This document shows positions 18,142-28,313 of a stretch of 64,000 nt of DNA, in pieces. Source of the DNA: Bradyrhizobium arachidis (lineage in GTDB: Bacteria > Pseudomonadota > Alphaproteobacteria > Rhizobiales > Xanthobacteraceae); contig NZ_CP030050.1 in the NCBI RefSeq assembly GCF_015291705.1, positions 2,852,001 to 2,916,000 of the forward strand. Direction: 5' to 3'. Each line of letters starts with the position of its first letter. The first letter of the stretch is position 1. Made by a program: the position numbers and the translations under genes. The notes below the pieces were generated by a model. The model was given only the letters and a program-made list of their open reading frames with translations. It made no database searches and was not told where the DNA came from.

Positions 18142-19011
18142 ATGCGCTTGCTGTTCTCGATCGGGGCTGTGCTGGTGGCCGGCATGTTCGCCGGAGGGGA
18201 GGTCGCGGGAATCGCGGCACCGGGACCCAAATTTGAGCCGTCCAGACATCAGCCGCAACGGCTGGCAGCCGACAAGGATGCACAGACGGTCGACGTCGAG
18301 CTGATCCTGGCGGTCGACGTCTCCTACTCCATGGACATGGACGAGCTTGCGGTGCAGCGCGAAGGTTATGCGCAGGCGATCCAGTCGAAGGAATTCCTCC
18401 AGGCACTGAAGCTCGGTCCGAACGGCCGGATCGCGGTGACCTATTTCGAATGGGCCGCCTCCAGCGACCAGAAGGTCATCATCCCCTGGCGGCTGGTCGA
18501 CGGACCGGAGACCGCGGATGCGGTCGCGGCCGAGATCATGAAGACGCCGATCCGGCGCGCCTCGCGCACCTCGATCTCCGGCGCGATCAATTTCGCGATG
18601 CCGCTGTTCGAGGAGGATCCCTATCGCGGCCTGCGTCGCGTGATCGACATCTCGGGCGACGGTCCTAACAACAATGGCGGCCCCGTGACCGTGGCGCGCG
18701 ATGCCGCGCTCGAGAAGGGCATCGTCATCAACGGCCTGCCGATCATGGTCAAGGAGCCGTCCTACTCGACGATGGATATCGACAATCTCGATTACTACTA
18801 CGAGGACTGCGTCATCGGCGGTCCAGGCTCCTTCGTGATCTCGATCAAGGATCGCGAGAAGTTCAAGGAAGCGATCCGCACGAAACTCCTGATGGAGGTT
18901 GCGGGCCGCACGCCGGAGCGCCCCGTGATTCCCGTTGCCGACAAGGACAGGGAGCCGCGGGTCAATTGCATGATCGGCGAGAAGATCTGGTCTGACCGCT
19001 GGGGCCGCTGA
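18142..19011 (+). CDS. DUF1194 family von Willebrand A-like exported protein
   Basis: 289 residues. An N-terminal signal peptide (MRLLFSIGAVLVAGMFAGGE...) precedes a VWA-like domain beginning VELILAVDVSYSMDMDEL, where DVSYSMD supplies the metal-ion adhesion (MIDAS) DxSxS residues. RASRTSISGAINFA and VIDISGDGPNNNGG supply the later metal ligands. DUF1194 proteins are periplasmic or secreted and of unknown role. It is flanked by repeats and appears monocistronic. Confidence 0.85.
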   Translation: MRLLFSIGAVLVAGMFAGGEVAGIAAPGPKFEPSRHQPQRLAADKDAQTVDVELILAVDVSYSMDMDELAVQREGYAQAIQSKEFLQALKLGPNGRIAVTYFEWAASSDQKVIIPWRLVDGPETADAVAAEIMKTPIRRASRTSISGAINFAMPLFEEDPYRGLRRVIDISGDGPNNNGGPVTVARDAALEKGIVINGLPIMVKEPSYSTMDIDNLDYYYEDCVIGGPGSFVISIKDREKFKEAIRTKLLMEVAGRTPERPVIPVADKDREPRVNCMIGEKIWSDRWGR

Positions 19012-19195
19012 GACGCGCGCGACCTTTCGAACGGGACCGTTTGCCTCACTCGCGCCCCGGTTGAACTTAACGGCTCGTTAACCAGTGCGTGGTCCTAATC
19101 CGATTGTTTCCAGCTGTTTCAGGATCATGTCCTGATACTGTGCGCCGACATGCGAACGAAAGCGTCTTTGTCAGGATCGTCCGCCGAGCAATCCA

Positions 19196-19828
19196 ATGGC
19201 CGTCATCTCGTCTAGCACCAACCAGATCTCGCCCGCCAACGAGCGGATGTATCACCAGAGCAACCTGGTCGGTGACTGGAAAGGCAATTGGGCGGGCAAC
19301 AATCAGGAAGTCGGCTTCAAGGTCGTGAACATCCGGGGAGCCCGAGCCCAGATCGAGTATACCCATAATGGGCATACAGAGCGCGGTTTCGGCGAGGTCA
19401 ATGGGGCGACCATCACCTACGGCAACGTCACTGTCGGCACCAAGGATGGCAAGAATCTCGCGCTGGTGTTCTCCGCCGGCGGCGGCCAGGCGACCGCCAC
19501 TCTCGCGAAGCAGGCGCCTCCCGGTTCCGACAACAATCTCATGGGAAGCTGGGGCGGCTATTCGGCCGACAATGGCAAGAGCGCAAGCTTTCGCGTCCTC
19601 GCCATCAACGGCCAGGAAGCCACGGTCAGCGTCACCACCGACGGCATCACCCGCCAAGGCACCGGCTACCTCTACAAGAACGTCATCATGTTCGGCCAGT
19701 CGCAGATCGCGACCGACGACGGCAAGAACGGCAAGATCATCTACCAAGTCGGCACCAAGTCCTTCATGGTCCCGGTGACGAAATATCCGCCGGCTGACGG
19801 CTCGTCCTCGGTGGACAAGACGGCCTAG
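19196..19828 (+). CDS. Hypothetical two-repeat beta protein
   Basis: 210 residues, family not recognised. The protein contains two homologous halves of about 80 residues. The first begins LVGDWKGNWAGNN and the second NLMGSWGGYSADNG; each continues with F-x-V-(x)3-G-x-x-A-x-(I/V), a T-x-G-x-G step, and ends near (K/D)DGKN. The alternating hydrophobic pattern suggests beta-sheet. There is no signal peptide. The gene is alone between a DUF1194 gene and a convergent gene. Coding is supported by the internal duplication and codon use. Confidence 0.7.
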   Translation: MAVISSSTNQISPANERMYHQSNLVGDWKGNWAGNNQEVGFKVVNIRGARAQIEYTHNGHTERGFGEVNGATITYGNVTVGTKDGKNLALVFSAGGGQATATLAKQAPPGSDNNLMGSWGGYSADNGKSASFRVLAINGQEATVSVTTDGITRQGTGYLYKNVIMFGQSQIATDDGKNGKIIYQVGTKSFMVPVTKYPPADGSSSVDKTA

Positions 19829-19892
19829 CCGATTACGGCTGTTAGCCTGCGGATTGCGTTGGTTCCTCCGCAACGACGACTCTATCCAATCC

Positions 19893-20035
19893 GTCATCCT
19901 GAGGTGCGAGTGGCGCGATGCAACGCATCGCGCCGGGAGCCTCGAAGGATGCACGGCCCCGATCCTTCCGCGCGGCTACCAGCCGGGCCGTCGCCCTTCG
20001 AGGGCCGCTGAAAGAAGCGGCCACCTCAGGGTGAC
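19893..20035. repeat. Intergenic inverted repeat, family D
   Basis: GTCATCCTGAGG at the left and CCTCAGGGTGAC at the right are complementary ends, with inner GGCGCGATGCAACGCATCGCGCC and CCTCGAAGG/CCTTCGAGG pairs. It lies between convergent genes and no coding signal is evident. Confidence 0.65.
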
Positions 20036-20068
20036 GGTGATAGAGTCGTCGGGGCCTGCGCGGCGCAA

Positions 20069-20716
20069 CTACTTCGCAGCCAGCGGCGGCAGCGGCGGGA
20101 CGCTGTCGTTCGGCGCTTCCGCCTGCATCGTGATCAGCGTCATCGAGACCAGGTCGTAATAGCCGATCAGGCCGATGATATCCATGATGCCGCGCTCGCC
20201 GAACTTCTGCTGGGCGGCGCGATAGACCGCGTCGGACACCTTCTTGTCGCGGTAGAGCGCCATCGCGAGATCATAGAGCGCGGCCTCGTCGTCCTTCATC
20301 GTCTGCGGCCGCATGCCGTTGGCGAGGTCCTTGGCGACCTGCGGATCGAGGCCGGCTTTCATCGCCAGCGGATAATGCGCAAACCATTCGTACTGGGCGG
20401 TCCATTGCCGTGCCGTGATCAGGATGGCGAATTCGCTGAGGCGCGCCGGCAGCGACGAATTCCAGCGCAGGTAGTCCGACATCGCCGAAAGCTTTGGCGC
20501 CAGCTCGGGGTTGCGGATATAGGCGCGGTAGGGCGGGTTGGTGAACTTGGCGTTGCGCGGCGGCACCGCGATCGCATCGGCCCATTCCTTCTGCGGCGGC
20601 GTGAGCTCGTCCGCTTTCAGCGGCGTGAAGCGGGTCGGCTCGGCTGCGCGGCCCGCGCCGGAGATCGTCATGGCGAGCAGCGCAACCAACGCCAGGCCGG
20701 AATATTTCATCGTCAT
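20069..20716 (-). CDS. Exported carboxymuconolactone decarboxylase-like (AhpD-fold) protein
   Basis: 215 residues. A signal peptide (MKYSGLALVALLAMTISGAGRAAE) is followed by an all-helical CMD-like domain: SEFAILITARQWTAQYEWFAHYP matches the AhpD core helix, but the CxxC pair of true AhpD is not present. The C-terminal IMDIIGLIGYYDLVSMTLITM is family-like. The reaction is unknown. The start is either ATG 20716 or the in-frame ATG 20710. Confidence 0.8.
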   Translation of the reverse strand: MTMKYSGLALVALLAMTISGAGRAAEPTRFTPLKADELTPPQKEWADAIAVPPRNAKFTNPPYRAYIRNPELAPKLSAMSDYLRWNSSLPARLSEFAILITARQWTAQYEWFAHYPLAMKAGLDPQVAKDLANGMRPQTMKDDEAALYDLAMALYRDKKVSDAVYRAAQQKFGERGIMDIIGLIGYYDLVSMTLITMQAEAPNDSVPPLPPLAAK

Positions 20717-20844
20717 CCTCCCATGCCGGCGGACTCATGCCGCCTTGTTCGATCGCCAGCTTACGTTGCAGCCTGGCCCGTGCAAGGCCTTGGGCGCGCA
20801 TGCTACACTGCGCGCAGGAGATTGCTTGCGATGGAGAGGGATCG

Positions 20845-21228
20845 ATGACCGACGAACACCGGATGATGGCGGGCTCAGCCACCGTCTTCGCCGTCTCAGA
20901 CATCGCTGCCAGCCTTGCCTATTACCGCGACGTGCTCGGCTTCGAGGTCACCTTCGAATATGGCCAACCCCCGTCCTATGCCTGCCTCTGCCGGGACGAG
21001 GTCGGCCTGCATCTGCTCGCGGCGGCCGCAACGAAACGGCTGCCCGGACATGGCGGTCTCTGCGTTTTCGTTCGCGACGTCGATCGGATCTATGCCGAAG
21101 TCTCGGGGCGCGGGGCCAGACTGCTCAACCGGCCGGAGGATCGCGACTACGGCATGCGCGATTTCGACGTCGTCGATGCCGACGGCAACCAGATCACGTT
21201 CGGGATGGGCGTCGGCGACGCGGCCTGA
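20845..21228 (+). CDS. Glyoxalase/bleomycin-resistance (VOC) family protein
   Basis: 127 residues from ATG 20845 (MTDEHRMMAG), with a GGAGAGGG ribosome site. The open frame extends to 20737 but without a better start. The VOC fold shows in VFAVSDIAASLAYYRDVLGFEV at the N-terminus and RDYGMRDFDVVDADGNQI at the C-terminus, the usual metal-ligand positions being H/E residues. Members include dioxygenases and resistance proteins; the substrate is unknown. It is convergent with the methyltransferase gene. Confidence 0.8.
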   Translation: MTDEHRMMAGSATVFAVSDIAASLAYYRDVLGFEVTFEYGQPPSYACLCRDEVGLHLLAAAATKRLPGHGGLCVFVRDVDRIYAEVSGRGARLLNRPEDRDYGMRDFDVVDADGNQITFGMGVGDAA

Positions 21229-21256
21229 CACCGTCGGCCGCGGCGCTCGCGCGCGT

Positions 21257-22315
21257 TCAGATCCGTGCCTCCAGGATCAGGTTGAACGGCGTCTCGGCGG
21301 CGCGGCGGAAGCGCGACAGGCCGCCTTCGCTCGCGACCTTGCGCAGCCTTGCCTCGCCGGCTTGGGCGCCGAGCGCCAGCCCCACCTCCTGATCGAGCGA
21401 GGCCGGTGTGCAGATCATGGTGGACGCTGCGTAGTAGACGCGCCCGACCGGGTTGAGATTGTCTTCGAGGCGGTCGCCCGCGAACGGTTCGACCAGCATG
21501 CAGGTGCCGTCCTTGGCCATGGTCTGCCGCACGTGGCTGATGGCGCCGACGGGATCGCCCATGTCGTGCAGGCAGTCGAAGAAGCAGACGAGATCGTAGC
21601 CCTCGGCCGGATAGGTCTTGGCCGAGTGCACCGCGAAGCTGACGCGATCGCCGAGCTTTGCTTCGGCTGCAGCCTTTCGCGCCGCTTCGATCGAGCCTTC
21701 GTGATAGTCGAAGCCGTAGAAGCGCGAATTGGGGAAGGCTTCCGCCATCAGCCGCGTCGAGACGCCGTGACCGCAGCCGACATCGGCGACCTTGGCACCG
21801 CGCTTCAGCTTGTCCACGACGCCATCCAGCGCAGGCAGCCATTCCTGCACCAGATGATGCATGTAGCCGGTGCGGAAGAAGCGGGCGGTGCCGCAGAACA
21901 GGCACTCGCTGCGCCGGTTCCAGCCGACGCCCTTGCCGGACTTGAACGCATCCGTGATCTTCGGCTCGTCGAGAAACGCCGCGGCAATGACGTTGCCGAC
22001 GGCGCCGAGGAATACCGGGCTGTCCGGGTCGGCAAGCGCCATAGCCTGCTCCGGCAGCATCGAGAATTTTCCGGATGCGGAGTCATATTCGACGTAGCCG
22101 GACGCCGCCTGGCTCGAGAGCCATTCGCGGACATAACGCTCCGTCGTTCCGGTGGCGCTCGCCAGTTCGGCGGAGTTCATCGGTCCTTTGGCGGCGAGGG
22201 CGCGGTAAAGGCCGAGCTTGTCGCCCAGCAGGACCAGCGATGCGTTCATCGCCGCCCCGACCTCGGTGATCATCTTGCCCATAAAGGCATTCAACCTGTC
22301 GGTATCGACGTCCAT
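21257..22315 (-). CDS. Class I SAM-dependent methyltransferase with N-terminal winged helix
   Basis: 352 residues from ATG 22315 (MDVDTDRLNAF), chosen because GGAGG lies seven bases upstream; ATG 22327 is also in frame. The N-terminal 90 residues form a dimerisation/winged-helix region as in O-methyltransferases (NSAELASATGTTERYVREWL). The SAM-binding core has VADVGCGHGVSTRLMAEAFP (about 176-195) and YDLVCFFDCLHDMGDP. Substrate unknown; family members methylate small molecules. It is transcribed alone, divergent from the next gene rightward. Confidence 0.82.
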   Translation of the reverse strand: MDVDTDRLNAFMGKMITEVGAAMNASLVLLGDKLGLYRALAAKGPMNSAELASATGTTERYVREWLSSQAASGYVEYDSASGKFSMLPEQAMALADPDSPVFLGAVGNVIAAAFLDEPKITDAFKSGKGVGWNRRSECLFCGTARFFRTGYMHHLVQEWLPALDGVVDKLKRGAKVADVGCGHGVSTRLMAEAFPNSRFYGFDYHEGSIEAARKAAAEAKLGDRVSFAVHSAKTYPAEGYDLVCFFDCLHDMGDPVGAISHVRQTMAKDGTCMLVEPFAGDRLEDNLNPVGRVYYAASTMICTPASLDQEVGLALGAQAGEARLRKVASEGGLSRFRRAAETPFNLILEARI

Positions 22316-22535
22316 GATAGCCTCCATGCGATGGCGGACATTTCAAGGGTCCGCGCACATCCACTGTCGGGAGCGCGCTGCATGCCCTGTAAATGGGTCC
22401 GCCCGTCAGAGGCGAGGTTCACGGCGTCAGGAAAAGGTGATGGCCGGAACTGGACCGCGTAACCGCGGGTATTGCGTCGCTGGCATTTGCACGATCCTGG
22501 GCATATAATCTGCGAGGTTTCTGACGGTCACCTGA

Positions 22536-23138
22536 ATGCCCAGCTTCGCTCGTTCCTGCGCTCTTGCAACTCTCTTCGCGGTGCTCTGCCTCGGCGATGC
22601 GCCGGCCCATGCGCAGGCCGCCCCGCTACAATATTGGATTCCGGGCGGGCCCTTCGGTTTCGGCGGCAGCGCCGTGCAGAGCGCCGACGCTTACGGCAAT
22701 TTTCCGAGCTTCAATGCGGGCGATGCCAACGGGGGCTATGATTTTCGTCCCGGTTTCTTTGTCGGAAGCGCGCGCGGCAATCTGGGCTTGAGCGGCCTCA
22801 GCCAGTCCGTCCCGGCCGGCAATTTCAGCGCGCTGTCCTACGACAGCACGCAGTTTGGCTACAACACCAAGACCGCGGGCGGCATGCCGGTCACGTTCTT
22901 TGCCGGTTTCAACTCGCTGAAATACGGCGACGGCATCGGCAGCTCGCTGGCGCCGCTCACCTCCGGTGCGTCGCCCGGCTACAGCGCGTTCGCGGGCGTC
23001 GAGTTCAAGCCGACCTCCAACCTCAGCCTGTCGTTCGGCGCCGGTGTCGTCCAGCAGGATTCGAGCCGCATGGACAGCGATATCCGATCGAACATGTTGC
23101 CTGGCGAGTCGCCGGCGTTGAGCGGGCTGCGGCGCTAG
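22536..23138 (+). CDS. Exported hypothetical protein, possible beta-barrel
   Basis: 200 residues. A clear signal peptide (ATLFAVLCLGDAPAHAQA) is followed by a Gly/Ser/Asn-rich mature part with alternating hydrophobics such as TFFAGFNSLKYGDG and YSAFAGVEFKPTSNLSLSFGAG. The last segment looks like outer-membrane barrel strands. No family was recognised. A palindromic repeat follows the stop immediately. Confidence 0.68.
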   Translation: MPSFARSCALATLFAVLCLGDAPAHAQAAPLQYWIPGGPFGFGGSAVQSADAYGNFPSFNAGDANGGYDFRPGFFVGSARGNLGLSGLSQSVPAGNFSALSYDSTQFGYNTKTAGGMPVTFFAGFNSLKYGDGIGSSLAPLTSGASPGYSAFAGVEFKPTSNLSLSFGAGVVQQDSSRMDSDIRSNMLPGESPALSGLRR

Positions 23139-23139
23139 A

Positions 23140-23183
23140 GCATGACCCGGGAAAGTGTGCAGCGGTTTCCCGAAATGTCATGC
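23140..23183. repeat. Intergenic palindromic repeat, family A copy 3
   Basis: GCATGACCCGGGAAAGTGTG and TTCCCGAAATGTCATGC form an imperfect palindrome one base after the stop of the upstream gene. It is the third copy of the family also seen at 3778 and 11344, always directly after a plus-strand stop codon. Confidence 0.75.
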
Positions 23184-23196
23184 TCAAACAAAAAGA

Positions 23197-24444
23197 CTAC
23201 CGCGTGAACCTCGCGACAAGCTCCACATGCGGCGTGTGGCGGAATTGGTCCACCGGCACCACGTTCTCGATCTTGTAACCACCATCGATCAAGAGCCGCG
23301 CATCGCGTGCGAAGGTCGCGGTGTTGCAGGACACGGCGATCACCACAGGCACCTTGCTCGCGGCGAGCTTCAAGGCCTGCGCCTGCGCGCCCTGACGCGG
23401 GGGATCGAACACCACGGCGTCGAAGTCGCGCAGCTCTTGCGGCACCAGCGGGCGGCGGAACAGGTCGCGCGGCTCGCACCTGATCGGCTTCAGGCCGGGC
23501 GTGCGCGCGGCTTTCGCGAGTGCGGCGATCGCGCCGGCGTCGTTGTCATAGGCGGTGACGCGCGCCTTCTCAGCGAGCCTCAACGCAAACGGGCCGACGC
23601 CGCAGAAGAGGTCGAGCACCTCCTTGGCTTTGCCGACGCGCTCGGCTACGAGCGCGGCCAGCGTCTCTTCGCCCGCGACGGTGGCTTGCAAGAAGGAGCC
23701 CGGCGGCAGCGTCACCTCAGTGCGGCCCATCTTCACGATCGGTGCCAGTCGTTGCAGCACCAGCTCGCCATGCCGCGTCAGCCGCGCCAGGCGATGCTGC
23801 TCGGCGACGCGCGACAGCATGGTGACGATCGGTGTCGGCAGCGGACCGGAGCCGCGCACGTCGACATCGAGGCCGTTGACGGTCGCGGTGATCTGGATGT
23901 CGAGCGGTTTCGTCACCGGCATTTTCGACGTCAGCGGCTCGGCCAGCGCCCAGGCGGCGTCGAGTGCACCTTCGAGGCCGGGATCGAGGATCGGGCAGCG
24001 ATGGATCGGGATGACGTCGTGCGAGCTCGCCGCCGAGAAACCGACCTTGAGCACGTCATGTGTGCCAAATCTTCCATGAAGCGTGACGCGCCGGCGGCCG
24101 GCGCCATGGGCATCGACCAGTGGCGCCACCTCGCAGACGATGCCCGCCTGTGCCAGCGTCTCGGCCACGATGCCGCGCTTCCAGGCGTGATAGGGCTCTG
24201 CGGCCCAGTGCTGGATGGCGCAGCCGCCGCAGATGCCGAAATGCGGACAGAACGGTTCGATCCGCTCGGGGCTGGCGACGTCCACTGCCAGCAGCTTGCG
24301 GCGATCGGGATGGTTGCCCGCGACGTGGTCGACCTCGACGGTCTCGCCGCCAAGCGTGTAGGGCACATAGATCGCTTCGCCCGCGTCGAGGCAGACGCCA
24401 TCGCCGCGATGGCCGACGTGATCGATCCTCAGGCGCTCAACCAC
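23197..24444 (-). CDS. Class I SAM-dependent RNA (uracil-5) methyltransferase, TrmA/RlmD family
   Basis: 415 residues from GTG 24444, overlapping the tlyA stop by eight bases; the longer frame to 24537 overlaps tlyA heavily. It begins with a TRAM-like beta region ([16 protein letters not shown]). The iron-sulfur cysteines are in [16 protein letters not shown] (about 85-100). The SAM core has [16 protein letters not shown], and the catalytic cysteine is in [14 protein letters not shown], with DPPRQGA before it. Family members make m5U in 23S rRNA or tRNA; the exact target is not set. It is last in the dxs operon. Confidence 0.88.
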   Translation of the reverse strand: MVERLRIDHVGHRGDGVCLDAGEAIYVPYTLGGETVEVDHVAGNHPDRRKLLAVDVASPERIEPFCPHFGICGGCAIQHWAAEPYHAWKRGIVAETLAQAGIVCEVAPLVDAHGAGRRRVTLHGRFGTHDVLKVGFSAASSHDVIPIHRCPILDPGLEGALDAAWALAEPLTSKMPVTKPLDIQITATVNGLDVDVRGSGPLPTPIVTMLSRVAEQHRLARLTRHGELVLQRLAPIVKMGRTEVTLPPGSFLQATVAGEETLAALVAERVGKAKEVLDLFCGVGPFALRLAEKARVTAYDNDAGAIAALAKAARTPGLKPIRCEPRDLFRRPLVPQELRDFDAVVFDPPRQGAQAQALKLAASKVPVVIAVSCNTATFARDARLLIDGGYKIENVVPVDQFRHTPHVELVARFTR

Positions 24445-25171
24445 GGCGCGCGCCCAGGAAGAATTCGATATTGCCGTCGCCGCCCGCGATCGGGGAGGGG
24501 AATATTTCGATGTCGGTGCAGCCGAGCGAAGCCGCAAACGCCGCGATGTCGTCGCAGATCTCCTGATGCACGGCGGTGTCGCGGATGATGCCCTTCTTGT
24601 TGTGCTTCCTGTCAGCCTCGAATTGCGGCTTGATCAGCGCGAGCAGGCTCATCGGCGCTGCCGCCAGCGACAGAGCCACGGGCAGCACGGTTTTCAGCGA
24701 GATGAAGCTGACGTCGATGACGACGACATCGGGCCGCGCCGGCAGCCGCTTGCCGTCATAGCTGCGAATATCGGTTTCCTCCATCGACACGATCTTGGGA
24801 TGGCCGCGCAGCGAGGGATGCAGCTGGCTGGTGCCGACATCGACGGCAAAGACGAGGCTCGCGCCGTTTGCCAGCAGCACCTCGGTGAAGCCGCCGGTGG
24901 AGGCGCCGACGTCGAGGCAGACATGGTCCTCGATGTCGATCGGGTAGCGCTCCAGCGCGCCGGCGAGCTTGACGCCGCCGCGCGAGACGTAGGGGTGCGC
25001 AGGCTCGGCTTGGATCACGGCGTCCTCGGCGATCGTCTCCGACGGTTTTGAAACCTGCTTGTCGTCGGCCGTGACGAGCCCGGCCTCGATGGCCGCGCGC
25101 GCCCGCGCCCGGCTCTCAAACAGGCCGCGCTCGACCAGCAGAACATCCGAACGCTTGCGGGCAGGGGACAA
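24437..25171 (-). CDS. tlyA: TlyA family RNA methyltransferase
   Basis: 244 residues. An N-terminal S4 RNA-binding domain ([22 protein letters not shown]...) is joined to an FtsJ-like methyltransferase: [20 protein letters not shown] (about 85-104), [12 protein letters not shown], and [10 protein letters not shown]. TlyA proteins 2'-O-methylate 16S and 23S rRNA and were once called haemolysins. The start overlaps nothing; the end overlaps the rRNA methyltransferase by eight bases. Part of the dxs operon. Confidence 0.9.
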   Translation of the reverse strand: MSPARKRSDVLLVERGLFESRARARAAIEAGLVTADDKQVSKPSETIAEDAVIQAEPAHPYVSRGGVKLAGALERYPIDIEDHVCLDVGASTGGFTEVLLANGASLVFAVDVGTSQLHPSLRGHPKIVSMEETDIRSYDGKRLPARPDVVVIDVSFISLKTVLPVALSLAAAPMSLLALIKPQFEADRKHNKKGIIRDTAVHQEICDDIAAFAASLGCTDIEIFPSPIAGGDGNIEFFLGARRG

Positions 25172-25198
25172 TCGACTCTCCAGGACTGGGCTTGTCGC

Positions 25199-25753
25199 TT
25201 ATGTAGCGATCATTCGCGCGGCCGCCATCCGGGCGCAAGTCTCGAACGCAGCCAGATCGTGCCAGACGTCGATCGGCATCTGCGCTGGCATCACCAAGGG
25301 GCAGCCGTGCAGCTCCAGCGCATGGATCATCATGAGGTTGTCGACGAGGCCAAAGTCCTCGACCGTCAGCCCCTGCGCATCGACCAGCCGCCCGTCCGCG
25401 GAGGTGACGTCAGCGAAGCGGCCGAGACGGTCGGCATAGGTGGCGGGATCGTTGGAATAGGCCAGACAGAATTTGCGGCGGCCGGCCATGTAGCCGAGCT
25501 CGTAGACAGTGCCCGGATCGGCGCCGGCGCCGCGGAACGGCGTGAGGTTGGCGATGATGGCATCGGCCTCGTCCATCATCGCCTCGTTGGCGCAGAAGAT
25601 CTGCCGGGAGGCGGTGGGCGAGGCGAGGTCGATCGCGTTGTCGAGGGGATAGAGGCCGGTGAGCCCGTGCGCGGCGCAGATCGCGGCTTTCTGCCGGCCG
25701 ATCTCAACCGCATCCGGCAGGAACACGTCGGGTCCTGCCAGATAGATTTTCAT
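25199..25753 (-). CDS. Nucleoside 2-deoxyribosyltransferase
   Basis: 184 residues. It matches the Nuc_deoxyrib_tr family: MKIYLAGPDVFLPDA at the start, the central MMDEADAIIANLTPFRGAGADPGTVYELGY block with the catalytic glutamate in the GTVYELGY motif, and a following GRRKFCLAYSNDP. These enzymes exchange the base on a deoxyribonucleoside. It sits between dxs and tlyA on the same strand, with 38 bases to the former and 27 to the latter, so it belongs to the operon. Confidence 0.87.
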   Translation of the reverse strand: MKIYLAGPDVFLPDAVEIGRQKAAICAAHGLTGLYPLDNAIDLASPTASRQIFCANEAMMDEADAIIANLTPFRGAGADPGTVYELGYMAGRRKFCLAYSNDPATYADRLGRFADVTSADGRLVDAQGLTVEDFGLVDNLMMIHALELHGCPLVMPAQMPIDVWHDLAAFETCARMAAARMIAT

Positions 25754-25791
25754 GAGAGTCGCGCTTCTTCGCCGATGGTCGAAGCTCGCCG

Positions 25792-27720
25792 TTAGGCGAG
25801 CTTGACCGTCTCGGTCTTCACGTCCTTGCCGAGCGCCTCGAACACCTTGGCGACGATGCCCTTGGCGTCGAGACCGGCGCGGGCGTACATCGCCGCCGGC
25901 GTGTCGTGGTCCTGGAACACGTCAGGCAGCACCATCGTGCGGAACTTGACCATGCCGCCGTCGAGCACACCCTGGTCGGTCAGGAACTGCGCGACATGCG
26001 AGCCAAAGCCGCCGACCGAGCCTTCCTCGATCGTGATCAGGATCTCGTGGTCGCGGGCGAGCTTGAGCACCAGATCGGTGTCGAGCGGCTTCATGAAGCG
26101 CGCGTCCGCAATCGAGGTGGAGAGGCCAAGGGCGGCGAGCTCGTCGGCCGCCTTCTCGCATTCGGCGAGACGGGTGCCGAAGGAGAGCAGGGCGATCTTG
26201 CTGCCCTGGCGGATCATGCGGCCCTTGCCGATCTCGAGGGGAACGCCGACGTCGGGCATCTCGATGCCGCGGCCTTCGCCGCGCGGATAGCGCAGCGAGC
26301 TCGGACGGTCGTCGATCGCGACCTGGGTCGCCACCATGTGCACGAGCTCGGCTTCGTCCGCCGCCGCCATGATCACCATGTTGGGCAGACAGCCGAGATA
26401 GGCGTTGTCGAACGAGCCGGCATGGGTCGCACCGTCAGCGCCGACGAGGCCGGCGCGGTCGATGGCGAAGCGCACGGGCAGGTTCTGGATCGCGACGTCA
26501 TGCACGATCTGATCGTAGCCGCGCTGCAGGAAGGTCGAGTAGATCGCGCAGAACGGCTTGTAGCCTTCGGTCGCAAGACCGGCGGCGAAGGTCACAGCAT
26601 GCTGCTCGGCGATGCCGACGTCGAAAGTGCGGTCCGGGAACGCCTTGTTGAAGATGTCGACGCCGGTGCCGGACGGCATTGCCGCGGTGATGGCGACGAT
26701 CTTGTCGTCTTTCTGGGCTTCCTTGACGAGGCTCTGGCCGAACACGTTCTGGTAGGCCGGCGCGTTCGGCTTGGCCTTTGCTTGCGTGCCGGTCGCGACG
26801 TCGAACTTGACGACGGCGTGGTACTTGTCGGCGGAGGCTTCCGCCGGGCCGTAGCCCTTGCCCTTCTGCGTGACGACGTGGACCAGGATCGGGCCGGTCT
26901 CCATGTCGCGCACGTTCTTCAGCACGGGCAGCAGATGGTCGAGGTTATGGCCGTCGATAGGGCCGACGTAATAGAAGCCGAGCTCCTCGAACAGCGTACC
27001 GCCGTCCATCATGAAGCCGCGCGAATATTCCTCGACGCGGTTGGCGCGGTTGGCGATGATCTTGGGCAGGCGCTTGTTGATCTGCTTGGCCGCATCGCGC
27101 AGCGTGCGATAGGTCTTGCCGGAGTAGAGGCGTGACAGATAGGCGCTCATGGCGCCGACCGGCGGCGCGATCGACATGTCGTTGTCGTTGAGGATGACGA
27201 TCAGGCGCGAGTTCATGGCGCCGGCGTTGTTCATGGCCTCATAGGCCATGCCCGCCGACATCGCACCGTCACCGATCACTGCAATAACGTTGTTCTTGCC
27301 GCCGGAGAGGTCACGCGCGACCGCCATGCCGAGACCGGCCGAGATCGAGGTCGAGGAATGCGCGGCGCCGAACGGATCGTAATCGCTCTCGCTGCGCTTG
27401 GTGAAGCCGGAGAGGCCGCCGCCGGTGCGCAGCGTGCGGATGCGGTCGCGGCGGCCGGTGAGGATCTTGTGCGGATAGGCCTGATGGCCGACGTCCCAGA
27501 TCAGCCGGTCGCGCGGCGTGTCGAAGACGTAATGGATCGCGGTGGTGAGCTCGACCACGCCGAGGCCCGCGCCAAAGTGACCGCCGGTCACCGAGACGGC
27601 ATCGATGGTCTCCTGTCGCAGCTCGTCTGCGACCTGCCGAACCTGCTCGATCTTGAGCTTGCGCAGGTCGTCCGGGGTCCGGATGGTGTCGAGAAGCGGC
27701 GTCTTACTGTATGCGTTCAC
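25792..27720 (-). CDS. dxs: 1-deoxy-D-xylulose-5-phosphate synthase
   Basis: 642 residues. Dxs is the thiamine-diphosphate enzyme that starts the MEP isoprenoid pathway from pyruvate and glyceraldehyde-3-phosphate. It has the ThDP motif [18 protein letters not shown] (about 150-167), the [14 protein letters not shown] block, and the central [15 protein letters not shown] and [15 protein letters not shown] transketolase motifs. I chose GTG 27720 ([13 protein letters not shown]), which matches the usual family start; the frame extends to 27777. It follows xseB with a 593-base gap. Confidence 0.95.
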   Translation of the reverse strand: MNAYSKTPLLDTIRTPDDLRKLKIEQVRQVADELRQETIDAVSVTGGHFGAGLGVVELTTAIHYVFDTPRDRLIWDVGHQAYPHKILTGRRDRIRTLRTGGGLSGFTKRSESDYDPFGAAHSSTSISAGLGMAVARDLSGGKNNVIAVIGDGAMSAGMAYEAMNNAGAMNSRLIVILNDNDMSIAPPVGAMSAYLSRLYSGKTYRTLRDAAKQINKRLPKIIANRANRVEEYSRGFMMDGGTLFEELGFYYVGPIDGHNLDHLLPVLKNVRDMETGPILVHVVTQKGKGYGPAEASADKYHAVVKFDVATGTQAKAKPNAPAYQNVFGQSLVKEAQKDDKIVAITAAMPSGTGVDIFNKAFPDRTFDVGIAEQHAVTFAAGLATEGYKPFCAIYSTFLQRGYDQIVHDVAIQNLPVRFAIDRAGLVGADGATHAGSFDNAYLGCLPNMVIMAAADEAELVHMVATQVAIDDRPSSLRYPRGEGRGIEMPDVGVPLEIGKGRMIRQGSKIALLSFGTRLAECEKAADELAALGLSTSIADARFMKPLDTDLVLKLARDHEILITIEEGSVGGFGSHVAQFLTDQGVLDGGMVKFRTMVLPDVFQDHDTPAAMYARAGLDAKGIVAKVFEALGKDVKTETVKLA

Positions 27721-28313
27721 GGCGATTTCCAATTTGTCAGCGCCGGAAGGTCGTTCCGGTGCGCGATGGGTTTGCACAATATCGGCGCAGCGCGAATCCT
27801 AAAACCGTCGGAGCCACCTGCCTGGGGCACGGCCCCGTCTTCAAGCTTAGGTGAGCTTAGGTGCGCTCCGGTTCAGTCTCTGTGATCCCTGTCACTTAGA
27901 TCGGCTTCGTCCGTCCCAGCCAATTCACCAGCAGTTTGAAGCGCTTGTCGTCGGTAATCAGTGCCCACGCAAGGCTCGCAAAAAGCCACACTCCGCGCAG
28001 CTTTACACCAAAGCTTGGGCCAAAGCCAACCCGCCCCGCCGATTACGGCCATGCAGCTGCAACCGGCGGGCCAGATTGGTTAACCTTGGGCAGGGACCGG
28101 CGGTTCCTACCCGCCTGCTTCGTTCGCAGTGCTTTTCGGTGAAAATATGTGCTTTTTGCCCGCTCGCGGCCTGGTTCCGGCCGGCCAAGGCATTGGCCGG
28201 TTCCGCAGCCGGAACGTCCGCGGAACCACCCCCACGGAAAATACGGACGGAACTTCCGCATGAAGCCTTCCATGCAGGCGGCGCCGGTCAGAATGGAATT
28301 GGGCGTGTCGGCC
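27721..28313. other. Intergenic stretch between dxs and xseB
   Basis: No full-length gene is recognised. The segment probably holds the dxs leader and promoter. It contains one short minus-strand reading frame with a hydrophobic peptide (see 27896-27991). Confidence 0.5.
27896..27991 (-). CDS. Possible small membrane peptide (31 codons)
   Basis: A short frame from GTG 27991 to TAA encodes VWLFASLAWALITDDKRFK and then LLVNWLGRTKPI: a hydrophobic helix followed by a cationic tail, as in small bacterial membrane peptides. Start and expression are unproven and the ribosome site is poorly placed. The frame is closed upstream by a TAA. Confidence 0.3.
   Translation of the reverse strand: MWLFASLAWALITDDKRFKLLVNWLGRTKPI

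Noticed and set aside
17878..18258. Minus-strand 126-codon frame across the family B repeat
   Set aside because: It runs through a palindrome and the start of the DUF1194 gene and has no family match.
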